From Rhododendron vialii (Eukaryota; Streptophyta; Magnoliopsida; Ericales; Ericaceae): a stretch of 64,000 nucleotides of DNA. Shown one piece after another: positions 1 through 13,442 of the stretch; position 1 is the stretch's first letter; each line of letters starts with the position of its first letter. The stretch covers positions 27,666,001 to 27,730,000 of the forward strand of contig NC_080566.1 in assembly GCF_030253575.1 (NCBI RefSeq), in the 5' to 3' direction. Under the pieces are notes generated by a model. It had not been told where the DNA came from. It did not search any database and saw nothing but the letters and a program-made list of their open reading frames with translations. A program made the translations under genes and the position numbers.

Positions 1-609
1 CATTTTTTTTTTAATAATTCTTTCTCAAATGATGTTCACCATGCTATCCATGTTCACGAGGTAGGTCTCCATATAAATATGGAGGTTCTGCCAAACCCTA
101 ATTAGAACCCGTAATATAATTTATGTGTCTCTTAACAGGATGTACAAAGAATAGGGGGAATGGCTAAGAAAAGGAAGGCAACGTATGTAGGGAGTGGAAA
201 GGAAAACTCTGAGGTATCACACGTTGACACAACACACGATGACACGTCTTCTACCTTTCATTTGAAAAAAAAAATTTAGTCCTTAAGTAATACTGCTTCT
301 CTCTTTAGCCACAGGTTGGTAAAGATATATCAAAATTGGCATCGGCACAACGTGCGCTACGGGAACGAGAACGAAACCTAAAGCCAAGCACTGCTCAGCG
401 ATCAGAACAACATGAATGTTATTGATTTTGAAAATTTGTGTAAAACTTGAATATTATTTGCATCTCGAATTGTCCTGCACATATTCCAAAGTTTAATTTG
501 TTCCTACCCATTTTTTTAACATGTCCTCCTTTTGCTCATTGTTCTATAAATATCTTTAGTTGTATTCCAAATATGTTGCGCCGTGCCTTCAGGCACGGGC
601 ATTCGTTAG
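1..609 (+). mobile_element. 3' part of a Helitron-like element
   Basis: The right end has Helitron 3' architecture: a perfect 7-bp stem with a 4-nt loop (CCGTGCC TTCA GGCACGG, 581-598), seven bases, then TTAG (606-609) followed by T, close to the canonical CTRR|T end. Upstream are short basic open stretches: one from the ATG at 162 (begins MAKKRKAT) and, after a CAG at about 309, one reading VGKDISKLASAQRALRERER. Arginine-rich pieces like these can precede Helitron replication proteins, but no Rep or helicase motif is visible. The 5' end lies outside the window. The hairpin is clear; assigning the coding scraps to the element is a guess. Confidence 0.5.
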
Positions 610-1538
610 TCTATTGACTAAAATATAACGCCAATGTTAGCGTCTCTTTCATCCAAAGGCATTACCAAGATTCGCCTAAATGAGGCTCACTATGCGTGGT
701 CAATAAACAAGATCATGGATTTGGATTATATGGCTGATGAAGAGAAAGTTATTAGTAAATTCATGATTATGGAAGCCGAAAATGACTAGAGGGCCAAGCT
801 TCACAACATGATGCCACATTTTCAGTTAGATTGGGTGCGGTGGAATTTTGTGATTTTCGTCACGGTTGCGCTTTGGAGAGATGTTTCTTTTGAAAATTTT
901 TTGGTGTCATGGTTGATTTCTTACTAACTGTGGATGGGTGTTTTTTTCCTTTAAGTCGTGGCGCTATTAGATCGCCCCGAGTGTTGGGATGCCTTCTACG
1001 AGGGCTTTTCATGCTCTATTGTAATGCCTCATATTTTAGATTCTTTTAATTTTTGTAATTTATTTTCCAAGAATAGTAAAATTCTTTTTTTGGTGTTCAA
1101 AAAAAATATTACGGCTATGTTACGCTTCTTAGGAGGTGTTCCGCTTTTTTAAGAAAAATAACTTTTTGAAAAAAAAGATAATTTCAAGCTCAAAAATTAT
1201 GTGTTTAACTAAATAATTTTCCTACCAATATGGATCTTGTTTGATAAATCTCATTAAGATCTTTTAAACGGTGTAAAAAAATTGAAAAAATATTTTTCAT
1301 TTTCATTATATTTGAGTTTGAAATTACCTTCTTTTTCTAAAAAATTCTTTTTGGAGAAAGTGGAACACCACCTAGTGATTGGTGCATATTGTATCCCAAA
1401 AATGGGTATGTACCCAAAATGAGGTTTTGCTCAAAATTTGACCCAAATTTGTGAAAAATTTAGAGTTAAGGTTGAAAATGCTCTAAGCATTATTCAACCC
1501 CCCAAAAAAAAAAAAAATTCTGTACTTTCTAACACAGA
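610..1538. other. Intergenic, one unrecognised 51-aa ORF
   Basis: No gene is recognised. A 51-codon frame on the + strand (634-789) begins MLASLSSKGITKIRLNEAHY and looks like natural protein sequence, perhaps a relic exon, but I cannot place it. The rest is AT-rich with runs of A and T. Confidence 0.3.
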
Positions 1539-1540
1539 TA

Positions 1541-1812
1541 CTCCCTCCGTCCCTTTTTTTGTGTCCAGTATTCCATTTTGGGCTGTCCCTTAATAAGTGT
1601 CCATTTATAAAGTTAGGGAGATAAAAGTTGGTGTATTGTCTATTTTGTCCTTAAAAGTATATTTTATTTTGAAAAGTTAGTGAGTAAAAGTGTAATGATG
1701 ATGGGTAAGTAGGAAAAGTTGAGGAAAAAATTGATGTGAAAAGGTGTAATGATGATGTCTTTTTAATAAGTTGGAATTACGAAGCAGGACACTTAAAAAG
1801 GGACGGAGGGAG
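1541..1812 (+). mobile_element. Stowaway MITE (copy 1)
   Basis: The element is 272 bp with terminal inverted repeats CTCCCTCCGTCCC at the left and GGGACGGAGGGAG at the right, flanked by TA on both sides (1539-1540 and 1813-1814). This is the Tc1/mariner-type Stowaway pattern. A near-full-length copy in the opposite orientation lies at 34825-35095. Confidence 0.92.
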
Positions 1813-1913
1813 TAATAAAACGGGGAGAAAAAATAAAACAGGGAAAACCCAAAATCAGTGGGTGATCGAAGATCGAAAGAAAACTGAAGTAGCTTGAGAT
1901 CAACTGATCAAGT

Positions 1914-1915
1914 AT

Positions 1916-1960
<45 letters not shown>
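1914..1960. repeat. (CT)n microsatellite
   Basis: About 22 CT units. Such tracts are common in plant 5' UTRs. This one could belong to a leader exon of the FAR1-like gene downstream, but no splice evidence ties them together. The ORFs across it are artefacts of the repeat. Confidence 0.85.
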
Positions 1961-1964
<4 letters not shown>

Positions 1965-3351
1965 CTGCGAGAGATACATCTGTTTCTGTGCACGTATGTA
2001 GGATACACGCGCGTGTTTTATATGCGTCTATTTCGCGCAAATTGTGCGCGAAGGTTATGTTTCAGTTATTTCAGCCCACAATTAAAGGATTTTCAGCCAT
2101 TAATTTGCATCTGGTTCAATGTTTCAGAAAGTGATGAACTTTTCATGTTTGCAGTTCTTTCAAGCAATGGAAAATTTATGCTTTTTTCTGAACTTTTTGT
2201 AGTTTAATGACTAATATAAGGTTCAAGAACAGAAAGAGATTAATTTTTGAATCTTGGGTTTTGTAATTATGAAGGACCCTGAAATTATTTGCAAAAGAGG
2301 GATTTCTGGGTGAAACAAGAACAATGTGGAGAAATTTGTTGGTGGGAAATGGAATAAGGATGGTATTTCCATTCACAACTTGTAGATTTGTTAATGTTTC
2401 CTTCACATTTTCTTTTCCACCATGCCTTCCTCTTTCTCTTTAATCACCCAAAATGAATGACTATCATAGATTCATAACATCCAGCACTAAAACTGAATCC
2501 ACCACTAAAACAGAATGCAGATTCATACATGCAACTCTATCATAGAACCAAATGTTGTATATATGTGAAAGAAAGTATAACATCATCCAACGCATAGAAA
2601 ATTACGTATTGCTAAACAGGAACAATTGGAAATAAGTATTGCTTTGTGCATCTGTAGCCAATCCTTTGATGCATTTCCAGATAGGATAGGCCAGTAATCC
2701 CCATCCAAATAAGGTAACCGAGCTGCAGTTACATATCCTTTACACTTACTTAACATTTATAAGTACCTAAATTGAAAGAATTCACTCATGAAAAGAAAAC
2801 TAAAGCTTGCTTAATGATACAAAGAGCAAAATCATCACATATCTGTCGCTTATTTGGCTAGTCACAAAATCATCACATAACAGATTCATAAACCAGTAAT
2901 GCTGCAAATTCATAACTCAAAAGCATGATTAGTTTCATAAGTTCCCAATTAGATACAAGGTAGTCTGATACAATGCTTAAGGGGGGGACCACCAATCAGT
3001 ACTAATTTTTGCACATGCAGCTTCTAGAAAACAATAATCCCGCACACAATTGAAAAACAGGGGGGGGGGGAGGAAGATTGTTTTCTTATAATTAGGGATT
3101 ACGTCCTCACCTAGCCTCACACGATCATCCATCCCGAAAATATCAGCGATATCTCAAAATAATCGTTGATCTTCCTTTTGGTTGGACTTGGAGTTAGATT
3201 TTTTATTGAGAATGAAACCCTAAGTTAGGTTACATACTCGAAGGGAGAGAGAGAGAGAGAGAACTATGGCTATGGGAGATGCATTGAACGGCTCCAGACG
3301 TAGTTTTGGTCAAGAGTTGTGTATGTAGACTTTCTCTTCAATAAACCCACA

Positions 3352-3827
<476 letters not shown>

Positions 3828-4645
3828 TATATATATATATAACATAACCCCGCACTTAGGTTTTCATTCTCAATCAAAAAATATGAGTCCAACCATAAGG
3901 AGATTACCGATTATTTTTGGATATCACTAATATTTTTGGGATGGATGATCACTTGAGGCTATGGGAGGATGTAATCCTTAATTGTAAGTAAACAATCCCT
4001 ATGTTTTCCAAATTGTGTGTGGGGTTACCGTTTTCTAGAAGCTGCGTGTGCAAAAATCATTTGTTAGTATTGGTCAGTGGTTTTTTCCCCTACTTTAAGC
4101 ATTGAATTAGACTACCTTTTGTCTAGTTAGAAATTGATGAAACTAATTGTGCTTCTTAGTTATGAATATGCAACATTACTAGTTTATGAATTTGTTGTGT
4201 GATGATTTTGTGACTAGCCAAATAAGCTATATGCGATGATTTTGCTCTTTGTATCATGAAGCAAACTTTAGTATTCTTTTCATTAGTGAATTCTTTCAAT
4301 TTAGGTACTTAACAATGTTAAGAAGAGCTGCAAAGGATATGTAACTGCAGCTCGGTTACCTTATTCGGATGGGGACTACTGGCGTTCCCTTTCTGGGTTG
4401 CATCAAAGGATTGGCTACTTATGCTTAAAACAATGCTTATTTCCAATTTGTTCCTGTTTAGTAATACGTAATTTTCTGTGCTTTGAATGTTGTTATAATC
4501 TCTTTCACATATCTACAACTTATTTGATTCTGTAATAGAGTTGCATGTATGAATTTGCATTCAGTTTTAGTGCTGCATGTTATGCATCTATGGCAGTCAT
4601 TCATTTTGGGGGGTTGAAGAGAAAGGGGAAGCCATGGTGGAAGCG

Positions 4646-5548
4646 TTGTGGATGGGAAAAAGACCAGATTTTTAGGTGCTTTGTTTAGTTTACGCAAATG
4701 TTCTACACATACAATGGATTGGCGCCGATTGGTTGTGAGAGGTGGAATGGAATATTTTCCCTTACAATTTAGTTTCGGGGTGGGGGGTGCAAAAAATTTG
4801 CTCCCGTTACAAAATAGACCAAATAGGTTGTAATTGGAATCACATAGTTGGAGAAAGAAATGGGTGCTTTTTAGAGGTGAAGAACAAAGTAAAATCTTAT
4901 TGCATAGTTTAGGGCTAAGAATGAAAAAAAAAAGTCTTCTTTGAGGATACTTTTTATTTGGTTGATACTTGTTTTTGAGGATATATAACCAACATCAAAC
5001 ATAAATGTTCCTCAGCAATTAAGTTGTAGAGGGGTATCTCAAATTGTATGTTTAATGCTTCTTTGGCCATTTTGGGATGGATTTTATGTGGTTTTAGAAC
5101 TTAGTCAGCTCGTCAAGTTTGTATATATAGGTATGTATATTCAGAATTTCTTGTTTGTATTGGTATGTAACTCTCCCGGTTTTGATGGGTGACTCGAGAT
5201 TCAAGGGCTATGGAAATTGACGCTTATGTGTAGTTTTGATTCACAAGCTCATCATGTAGCAATCCTATCAGAGTTAAGGTAACAATGTCCATTTCTACCT
5301 GTTAGCTTGATTATAGGGATATTTGTGTGCTTTGAAATGCCATTTTGAGGCTGTGGAGCTACCAAAATTTATTTATCATTTTCGTGACAACCCTAAGTGC
5401 TTTAAGGGAGATTAAGTAAATGATAAATCTACGTGTAGCAATGGAAGCCCCATTGAGTTTAAGCAGTCATACAAATTGTTCACTTTAACCGCAAAACTCT
5501 TAGCTCTAGGGGAACTTTTTGATCTTTAATGCTGTAATTATTTATGTA
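4646..5548. other. Upstream region of the FAR1-related gene
   Basis: No coding exon is recognised. An acceptor-like TTATGTAG|GAAGC just before 5549 suggests that a leader intron ends here and that 5549-5564 is 5' UTR joined to an exon further upstream. Confidence 0.35.
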
Positions 5549-5564
5549 GGAAGCTACGAGCTTA

Positions 5565-8158
5565 ATGGTCGGAACCTCCGGTGGACATGATTTTTTTGGA
5601 ACTGAAAGCCGGTCTGACGATGAAACTTTTGATAACTTTGGTGAACATGAAGCCAAAGAGGATGAGCTGTTACACGGATGTGATTCTTATGGTGCCTTGG
5701 ATGAAAATCTAATATTCATCAAACCATCACCTAGCGGAGTACATGAGGATAAGTTTGAACCATTTATTGGAATGATTTTTCCATCTTTAGATGCAGCAAG
5801 GGATTTCTATTATGAATATGCCAAGCATACAGGTTTCACCATACGGACAAACCGAATTCGACACTCTCAAAAGAACATGGCTATAATAGGACGGGATTTT
5901 GTGTGTTCAAGAGAAGGTTTTCGTGCAGCAAAACATGCACTTAAGAAAGACAGGGTTCTTCCTCCAAGGCCAATTACAAGAGAAGGGTGCAAAGCTATGA
6001 TTAGGCTGGCGGCAAAAGATGTAGGTTCATGGATTGTCACGAAATTTGTCCGAGATCACAGCCACAAGTTAATGACTAAATGTAACTTTGCTGGGGAATT
6101 GCCAACCGTAAATATACTCAGTGAGGTACGTATGAAATTCAATGTCATAATGGTGTTTATGACTTGTTGAACTCAACATTTATATAAAATGTCGAATATG
6201 ATACCCTTATACTTTGGCAGCGTCACAAGGTTTTCATTGGAAATTTGAGTGGAAAATTGCTAACTTGTTGAAAGTGTATTGTAATCGCTTGTTAATTTCT
6301 GTATAATTTTGAGGGTTTGGTTTCCTGTTTGTGGAACTTGCTTGATATGCTCCATAACTGCGCCTGCTCTAGAGTTGCATTAAAGCTTGACTGCTTTGGG
6401 TATGGTAGTGGCTAAGGATGGCAATATTTCTTTCGGAAATGTGGTATACTATAAATCACATAGGTAGGAAAATAGGTTCGCGTGGCCATTTTTAATGGTT
6501 ATTGAGGGTCAACTGCTATTGTATTGGTTCCTCACTGTCTTGCCTATCACTTAACCTAGTAGATGGAAGTATGTAAACCAAGATTAACATGTTATTGACA
6601 GTTTCATCTCTGAAAGCTGTTTTAGTTCAATTTCACGCAAGAGTCAATCTCTATGTCAAACCATACAGAATAGTGGAGTCAACTGCACAACAGGAATTTC
6701 AGTCATCTGATCTCTAATCTTTTGCTCAACCAGAGCTACCTCTAGTTTCTCACAATTGTACTTCTCAGTCTCTAATCTCTTCTAGTAATGCCCTATGAAG
6801 CACCGATACCTCTAGAGGTCGACGTATTGCAATGTCAGACACAGCGGGGACACGTATGGGACACGTCACGTATTGCAGTGTCGAACACAGCGGGGACATG
6901 TATGGGACACGTGGCGTGTCCTATAATTTAATTTAAATTTTTGAGAGGGACACGGCTAGGGACACGGGGGGACACCGATGGGGACACAGCGAGGGTCAAA
7001 GTGTAATTTTTTAAAATTTTGGGTATCAAACTGTAATTTTAAAAAAAAAATCAGGGGTCAAACTGTAATTTTTCAATTGGGTTGTATTGAACTTATGGAT
7101 GTCTTGTTTTGTTTGAATGGTATTGGAACTATGGATTTTTCGTTTTGTCCACATTTTGCCATTTAAACTTGGGAAAAAATTGAAAAGGAAATATAAATAA
7201 ATATACACGTACCGTGTCCCCCGTCGTGTCCGTGTCCTCATTTTTTTAGAATTCCTGTGTCCGTGTCCGTGCATCATTGGTGATGCCACTCCTGCATTTT
7301 AGATCTCAATGTCTTCAGTTTTTCTAAATTTGTGTCGTGGAGATTAATTGGGAACTTATAATGAGTGGTGGGCTCATGAGCTAAGCCTTGGAAACGTTAA
7401 TGTTAGCAACATGTGATTGGCCATTGTTGCTAATGTGCTTCAAGCATCGAAGTGGTCTTGGCAATTTCATTCATAGTCATACAGCAGTAGGGAAGAAGGA
7501 AGTTCTAGCATTGGAGATAAGAAGCATTAATTTTTTTTTTTCCCTTTTAACAAGTATTTCTTGTTTTATCATGCACAATGTGGGTGTTGAAAGGCAGGAG
7601 TTTTCTTCGTCGGAGTGGAAACAGAAGTGATGGCAAGAGAGATCCTTACTATGATGGTGCTCAAAATGTCTCTGAGGTCTTTTACGAAAGAACCTTATAG
7701 TTGTAAGTACTCATTTGGCCTCCTTTGTGACCAATTCCACAGAGGAGTTGATTGTGCGGAGATGGTAGTGGGGTTGGTGGGAGGTGGTGTTCTATGGAGA
7801 GGGGGAAAGTAGATGTTGCGGAGAGAAAAGAACCTTATAGTTTTGGCTTGTTTTGTTTGTGTTATACAGCACGTTCAAAACAGTGCTTTCTAGTTATGAT
7901 CTTCTTTAGATTCATCTTTACTTTAGTTCCTATGTAGCAGCTGACCTTGAGTATCTACAATGTTTTTTGCAGGAAGAGAAAGACAAGAAAATACTTGAAC
8001 TTAACAATGAACTGCAACATGAAAGAGAACGGTCTTCAACATTCCGGGAACAACTTCATACGATTCTTAAAGATCTTGAGGAACATGCTGAGTTTATGTC
8101 TATTAGAGTTGAAGATATAGTTAACACAATGAAAGGTTTTGAACTTGATGACGACTAG
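5565..8158 (+). CDS. FAR1-related (FRF-type) factor, two coding exons
   Basis: Exon 1 is 5565-6125 (187 codons) and ends at a GT donor (GAG|GTACGT). Exon 2 is 7973-8158 after TTTTGCAG. Both junctions are phase 0, so they join in frame to give 248 aa. Residues about 75-170 are a FAR1 DNA-binding domain (WRKY-GCM1-like zinc finger): DAARDFYYEYAKHTGF, then CSREG (C114), EGCKA (C142) and DHSHKL (H165, H167) as likely zinc ligands. The second exon encodes a charged heptad-like coiled coil (KILELNNELQHERERS) typical of the short FAR1-RELATED FACTORs, which lack the MULE-derived transposase core and the SWIM finger of full FAR1/FHY3. Such proteins are nuclear and may modulate FHY3/FAR1 targets. The 1.85-kb intron carries a repeat. 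I chose the first ATG after the acceptor-like site; it precedes the acidic N-terminus. Confidence 0.85.
6812..7285. repeat. GTGTCC-rich repeat element in the intron
   Basis: Both ends are made of GGGACACG/CGTGTCCC words (GGGACACGTATGGGACACG on the left, CCGTGTCCCCCGTCGTGTCC on the right) in inverted sense, around an AT-rich core. There is also an internal 60-bp duplication (GCGGGGACACGTATGGGAC and GCGGGGACATGTATGGGAC). It looks like a non-autonomous DNA element with biased ends. It lies wholly inside the intron of the FAR1-related gene. Confidence 0.55.
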
Positions 8159-9103
8159 CCTTTGAACACCAACTAGGTTTCAGTTTTCTAGGTTAGTGTA
8201 GCTTTCGTACGCCCATTTATGACGGCATCTTGTCCTTCCACTCCTAAACGCCATTTCAACATCATCTGAAATTTTTCGCATTACATAACATCTAGAACAT
8301 ATTTAATTATTTATGATATAATAGGAGGAATGCAAGCATTAGTACTGTGTATCTTTAGTCTTGACTTTGTTTGTTATACTGGGAGATACCATGTTAATAG
8401 TGTAATATATAGAAGCTGAGAGTGAATTTCAGTTTTCATTGTCCACACAGTACTTGTAGTTGTAAGATAATCTTAATATTGACAAATTTCAATGAAGTAG
8501 TGAGAGAATGCTTAATTTGAGAAGTACCAGGGGCATTCAAAAGAATATTTCTTTTCTGATACATTAGCCTTATCACTGTGAGATTTGTGGCCATATGATA
8601 AAGCTAGTAATTCGCAGGAGCATGATTCATTAATTTTAAAATAATTTTTCAAGTCGCTCTGTGAATAATCAGCCCAATCTGATTATGGTAAGTGCATGAG
8701 TGATGGTCAATGAAACTAAATCTCACTATGGGATTTTGTCAAGCCCACAAAAGATCATATTACACGAGTAAATTAAGCCACATATGTTGACATCTACCAA
8801 TATTCACACATTCAGCTATGCAAAAGAGAGAAAAATCTCCAGCTCTCATACTTCTTGACCAAACCAAAAAAGTACAACAGTCGATCCAAGCAAAATCTCA
8901 TCTATTCTAACAAATGTGTCTTTACGGGGTCCACACCCCTGAGGCAGGATTTAAAAAGGAAAAAAAAGTGCACACACACACTCCAAACAGCTGAAAAATC
9001 TCTCGACACAGAAGCACGGGGGTTTTCGAGACAGAGGAGATTGTGCCCTCACACCAGTACGATCTGTAATATAAGTGTACTTATCATACCAATTAGTTAT
9101 AAA
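8159..9103. other. Convergent intergenic space
   Basis: This holds the 3' flanks of the FAR1-related gene (+) and the flavonol synthase gene (-). AT-rich; nothing else is recognised. The 121-aa frame from 8855 is the opposite strand of the flavonol synthase last exon plus non-coding DNA. Confidence 0.6.
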
Positions 9104-11038
9104 TTACAGTGGGATTTTGTTGAGTTTGCAATAAACATAATCACTATACTTCTTGGTTTTGTACTCTGGGGGATTGTCTTCACTAATGAGCTTGGGATGT
9201 GGGCCAAGTTCAAGCTCTGATGGGGGCTCCAAGAAAACTGGCCATGACATTCTTGTGTTCTCCTTGTTCACAGTTGATCTATGAAACACACTCTTGTACT
9301 TGCCATTGCTCAAAATCTGTCAAATCCAATATTTAACAAGTTAATAATTTGTTAGATGGTAAAAGTCATGATGGTTTCTTTTAGTAAGAACTGCAAATTT
9401 ATTTACAGTACATGACTAAGGAAAAGATACGTGATGGGACAGGAATTTTGAATCTTGTCACATAATTCTTCAAAATGAGATGCGTTCGCGCTCTCAATAC
9501 TTGTTCTCGCGAATTTTAGTAGTTTAAGAAGTAATTCAAGGATGTTTTCACGCTCACGCTCGCGCTCTTGCTTACACACGTGGTCGCAAATTATTTGACT
9601 TAGGTCGTGACTAAGGGACTAATGAATTTTTATTGTTCCTGCATATTTTTCATGTTTTACGATTTTATTGTTCTAAAGTGATAGCTAGGCGCACGCATGA
9701 AATTTTTGCCAACCATGAAAGGAAAATGTACATTACCTCAATCTGGTCACCAATGTGGATGATTAGGGCATTAGGGATGTACTTAACATCATACCAGCTG
9801 CCATCTAGGAAGGCTTGGAGCCCTTGGACTTCATTTGGCACCAGAATGGTGATGGCACACATATCAGAGTGAGCCACCACCCCAAGGGCCAAGTCAGGGC
9901 GGGGGCACGGTGGGTAGTAGTTAATCTTCATCAGGTACACCAACTCATTGCCGCCAACGGCCGCCTTCAACTCCTCCCCTTCAAGCCCTAACCCAAGTGA
10001 CAGGGTCCTTAGCAGCTTTTCTACAACCCCATGCAAGTGCTTAGCATACTCCTCATTTGCCTCTCTACAACAGAATCAAGAGAATTTTAATTAGATGTAA
10101 CACATCAATGAATGCCTAGTTTGATGATTGTGTTGGTACGTGTTTGTAGGAAATAGGGGAGGATAGAAAAATGGAATCATGGAGAGCAAGCTTGTTGATC
10201 GTTGTTAGCATTGTTTTTAGCAGGCCGCATAATGTTAACGGAAGTAGTAGTGGGAGTAACAAATGATACGTAGCAGGAATTAGGTGTAACAGTCGTTAAA
10301 TTTTGAAATTATTTATGGTGACAGAGTGCTTGAAAGCTGAGTATTGACCTTAGCGGCTGTGAAGCGGGCCAAAAATTGGACACAAAGTGGTATGCATGAC
10401 GAATCAGTTGACATGCACACGAGTTTTTGGTAGCACTAGTATATCGGAGTGTAACGGTAGCGGAGGGTCGATAAACTGAGACGTAGAGGCCGATTGCAGC
10501 CCTTTGAACTTCTTACAAGTTACAACAAATGAGAAGAAAAAAATGTGTCAAACCTGTAAGAAGGTGGGTTTTTAGGCCAGAACTGGTAGTTAATAGCATG
10601 AGGGGGCCATATCTTATGGAACAAATGATCAACCCAACCTTTCTTCCCTTCCACTTCCTTTTGCAGCTTAGTTCCATACCCTTCCACACTCTTTGACCCA
10701 ACAGGCTTAGCATAAGCCTCCTTCTCTTCCTGTGGCAGCTCAAAAAACTCTTTCCCGACTTCCTGCAATTTCCTAATTGCTTCTCCTGGAATCTCATGGT
10801 TCACAATTTGGAACATACCCCATTTGGAACTCGCGTCGACAATGGACCGCACGAGGTTCTCCTCATGTGGGTCCGAGAAATCGACGATCGGGACTTTGCG
10901 GGCTTGCCCGCCGTAGGTTGTGAGTCCGGGCTGCTCGTTTTCTGGCCTGATGAACTCTTGCGGTATGGTGTCTGTCGACTCCGAGGCAATGGCCTGCACT
11001 CTCTCCATCTGGTCCATCATTTTTCTTTCTTTGATCAC
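9104..11038 (-). CDS. FLS: Flavonol synthase (2-oxoglutarate/Fe(II) dioxygenase)
   Basis: Three exons (10554-11038, 9737-10064, 9104-9316) with GT-AG introns join in frame to 341 aa. Starting at one of the inner Met codons (MMDQMERV) gives about 335 aa, the usual FLS length, and matches the family N-terminus ERVQAIAS. Flavonol synthase oxidises dihydroflavonols to flavonols in the cytosol. Visible hallmarks are the [20 protein letters not shown] block, the iron ligands H227 and D229 (AHSDM) and H283 (VFHRSTVN), the 2-oxoglutarate pair R293 and S295 (TRMSW), [15 protein letters not shown], and the C-terminus YCKLNKIPL. The exon pattern is that of FLS genes. One oddity: the near-invariant NHG after WGxFQ reads NHE (E82), while W73 and G74 of WGMF are kept. 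The catalytic set is complete, so the gene is probably functional. Anthocyanidin synthase is the nearest alternative, but the signature blocks fit FLS better. Confidence 0.95.
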
Positions 11039-13442
11039 TAATCAACCTTTGGTTTTCAAGCAACTCTCATTTCCTGTTTATGGAAATGTGCTTGTGGGCA
11101 TGTACCAATATATACGCACATTATGAGAGGTTGAGAGGGAAAAGTGGATATCTATAGGCAAGAAACTCTTGAAGTTTTTGTGGTCATCAAAATATTGTGA
11201 TACTAACAGAATAGCTCCCAAATTAACAAAACATCCACATAGCTTTGTCTCATGCCGTGCGTTCTTAATTAAACGAACGGTACATATGTGTGAACCCCAG
11301 GTTGAAACCTCGTTCCATGTTCCATGTCCGGATGTTCCACATAGCTTTGGAACCCCAGGTTGAAACCTCATTCCATGTTCCATGTTCCATTCTTAGGGGT
11401 GAGGACAGATGGAAGGTAGACGACTTGACGGGCTATTTAAATCCTCGTATGATGACAATCATTAGCATGAAGAATTTAAGTCAAGCGTGTTAAATAGTTC
11501 CAAATTTATCAATTTGAGCTATTCGATTATCCAATGCCAGTTATAGATCTCTCGATTGGAGACACTAAGCATCGAGTAAGGATAATCATCTATTTCTCTC
11601 CACTGCTGGTAGAGCCATTTATATATGATTTGGTTCGACATTTATGTCAGCCGTATATCTAAGTTGACTTTGGTTCGCAAGTATAATTGACACTAGCTAG
11701 CACTTGGGATTTCACGTGGATCGATGGTTGATATAACTCTCTTAACCACTATCCACTGCTACATTCCCAGCAGGATAATAGAAGTTTTAGCAACACTTCT
11801 ATTAGCGTCTCCCCATTGTCGAACCGCTAACCCGCCTCCGTTACTGTTGACGCCAGCCAGCCGACATATTCCTGACGTAAAGTTTATTAGCAACGCCTCC
11901 CAAAAACCACATCTACTGTACCAATTTTCAACACCCTCCTTAAGTGGAGCCACAAGACCAGTTGGGTTTTCTGCGCTATATAAAGAAACAGAAAACGATA
12001 AACCAAAATTTAAAGGGAATTGAAATCCCATATATAGCTGATTTCAAATCAGAAGAATACATCCAAAATTTCATCCTTCAGGCTTCAGTTCTTCCTTACA
12101 AAGTGAAATATCCGTCTAATCGTATAGATTAAGATTGAACAATATGAGTAAATCTTAATAAACTGACATAAACTGTACAAATGCAGCACCTGAAAAATTG
12201 CACCAAAATCTAAATAGCACTTTGAACATCAAAAGCGTGGCTACTTCCATCAAAACAGAAAGCTTGAGACCTAATTACCAAACGATGTATAGTGGACGAG
12301 GAAACTCCAGTGGCAGGAATATGCCAGAGCCTATTCGTCAGTAAGCTCTTCAGCTCGAAGGCCAACTTTCAGCCTTGAGTGGGGGCATCCCTAGCACACT
12401 GATACATACTTTATCTTCTGGCCTTCCATTCCATAAAGCGACTAGCTAGACTGCTGATCTTCTGGAGTGGAAACAGTCTGTAATCGTCACTGCAAATAAG
12501 CAGTGTGTGCCGGGTGACATACGACCAAGTTTGTAGCCTACCTCTGCTGAATGTTGGGGACAAGAAAGCGAAAGCAAAACACTGCTTAAGAAGAATCCAG
12601 AAAATCACTCTCTGTTTATTTACAAAATACACTGGACTAGACCAATTCTAATACCATCCAATCTATACCACAGATGATATGATTAATAGCACCAAAGATT
12701 TGATAATACGTGGACAATAGACATGGGACATAATTACAGTTGTTCTAATGGAAAGGAGTTCTAAATGCCAGAAAAGGAAAGAGCCAAGGACCATGAAAGG
12801 AACAAATCACTATTGGTTATTCAACATTGATGAAAATCAAGAGACCCAAAACATCTGAGAAGAGATTATACTATTTCTGACGGTATTACTTGTATGAAAT
12901 AAAAGAAAAAATTACGTGTTCAGTAACTTAACTAACCAACCACATTTTCCCTTTGAACATTGTCATTTACCATTTCAAGATAATATTAACCACATATTAT
13001 TTAAGACATGATATTTCATCCTTGACGATCTACAGAGGGAGAGAAGGAGGGGATTTGCAACCAGAAAGGAGTCAAAAGGACAAAAGACTAGACCATGACC
13101 AGAAAAAGAGAAAAGAAGAAAGACTGATGCGCCATTTATGCCATTATCACATCAGGTGTAAATTAGCAAGTGCCAAGCGGTGCCATTTGTGCCGTACACG
13201 TTAGAATATTGAGCCATCTTTCCAAAGGCCTCTGCAGAAGTGCCATTTCATGCTTTTGTTACAGTGCTACATGGTACTTTCTGAAATTTCTTCGTTATTC
13301 ATTTTTTAACTCTATTTTCAGAATTTTCAATAGCGAAAGCAATTAAAGGATGAACATAATATTGTTTTGCAGTCCTGGGAGGGGCACTAAACCAACTGCA
13401 TCCACCACAAACCTAATTTTTCTGTCTCCTGCAAATAATGAA
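11039..13442. other. FLS upstream region and intergenic DNA
   Basis: At 11291-11388 a segment is tandemly duplicated (GAACCCCAGGTTGAAACCTC at 11291 and again, with one change, at 11350), and CCACATAGCTTTG also occurs twice (11233, 11338). This could be promoter sequence of the flavonol synthase gene. From 11.5 to 13.4 kb I see no gene, only AT-rich DNA with short frames lacking family features. Confidence 0.5.

Noticed and set aside
1793-2207. ORFs of 71 and 97 aa across the CT tract
   Set aside because: Translations are Ser-Leu or Arg-Glu repeats from a microsatellite.
7603-7689. Possible middle exon of the FAR1-related gene (GRSFLRRSGNRSDGKRDPYY)
   Set aside because: The two flanking exons join in phase 0 without it, it ends in a stop (TAG), and no good donor follows. 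Left as a question for transcript data.
10796-11126. Several frames overlapping flavonol synthase exon 1
   Set aside because: They are other-frame or opposite-strand shadows of a coding exon with clear family conservation.
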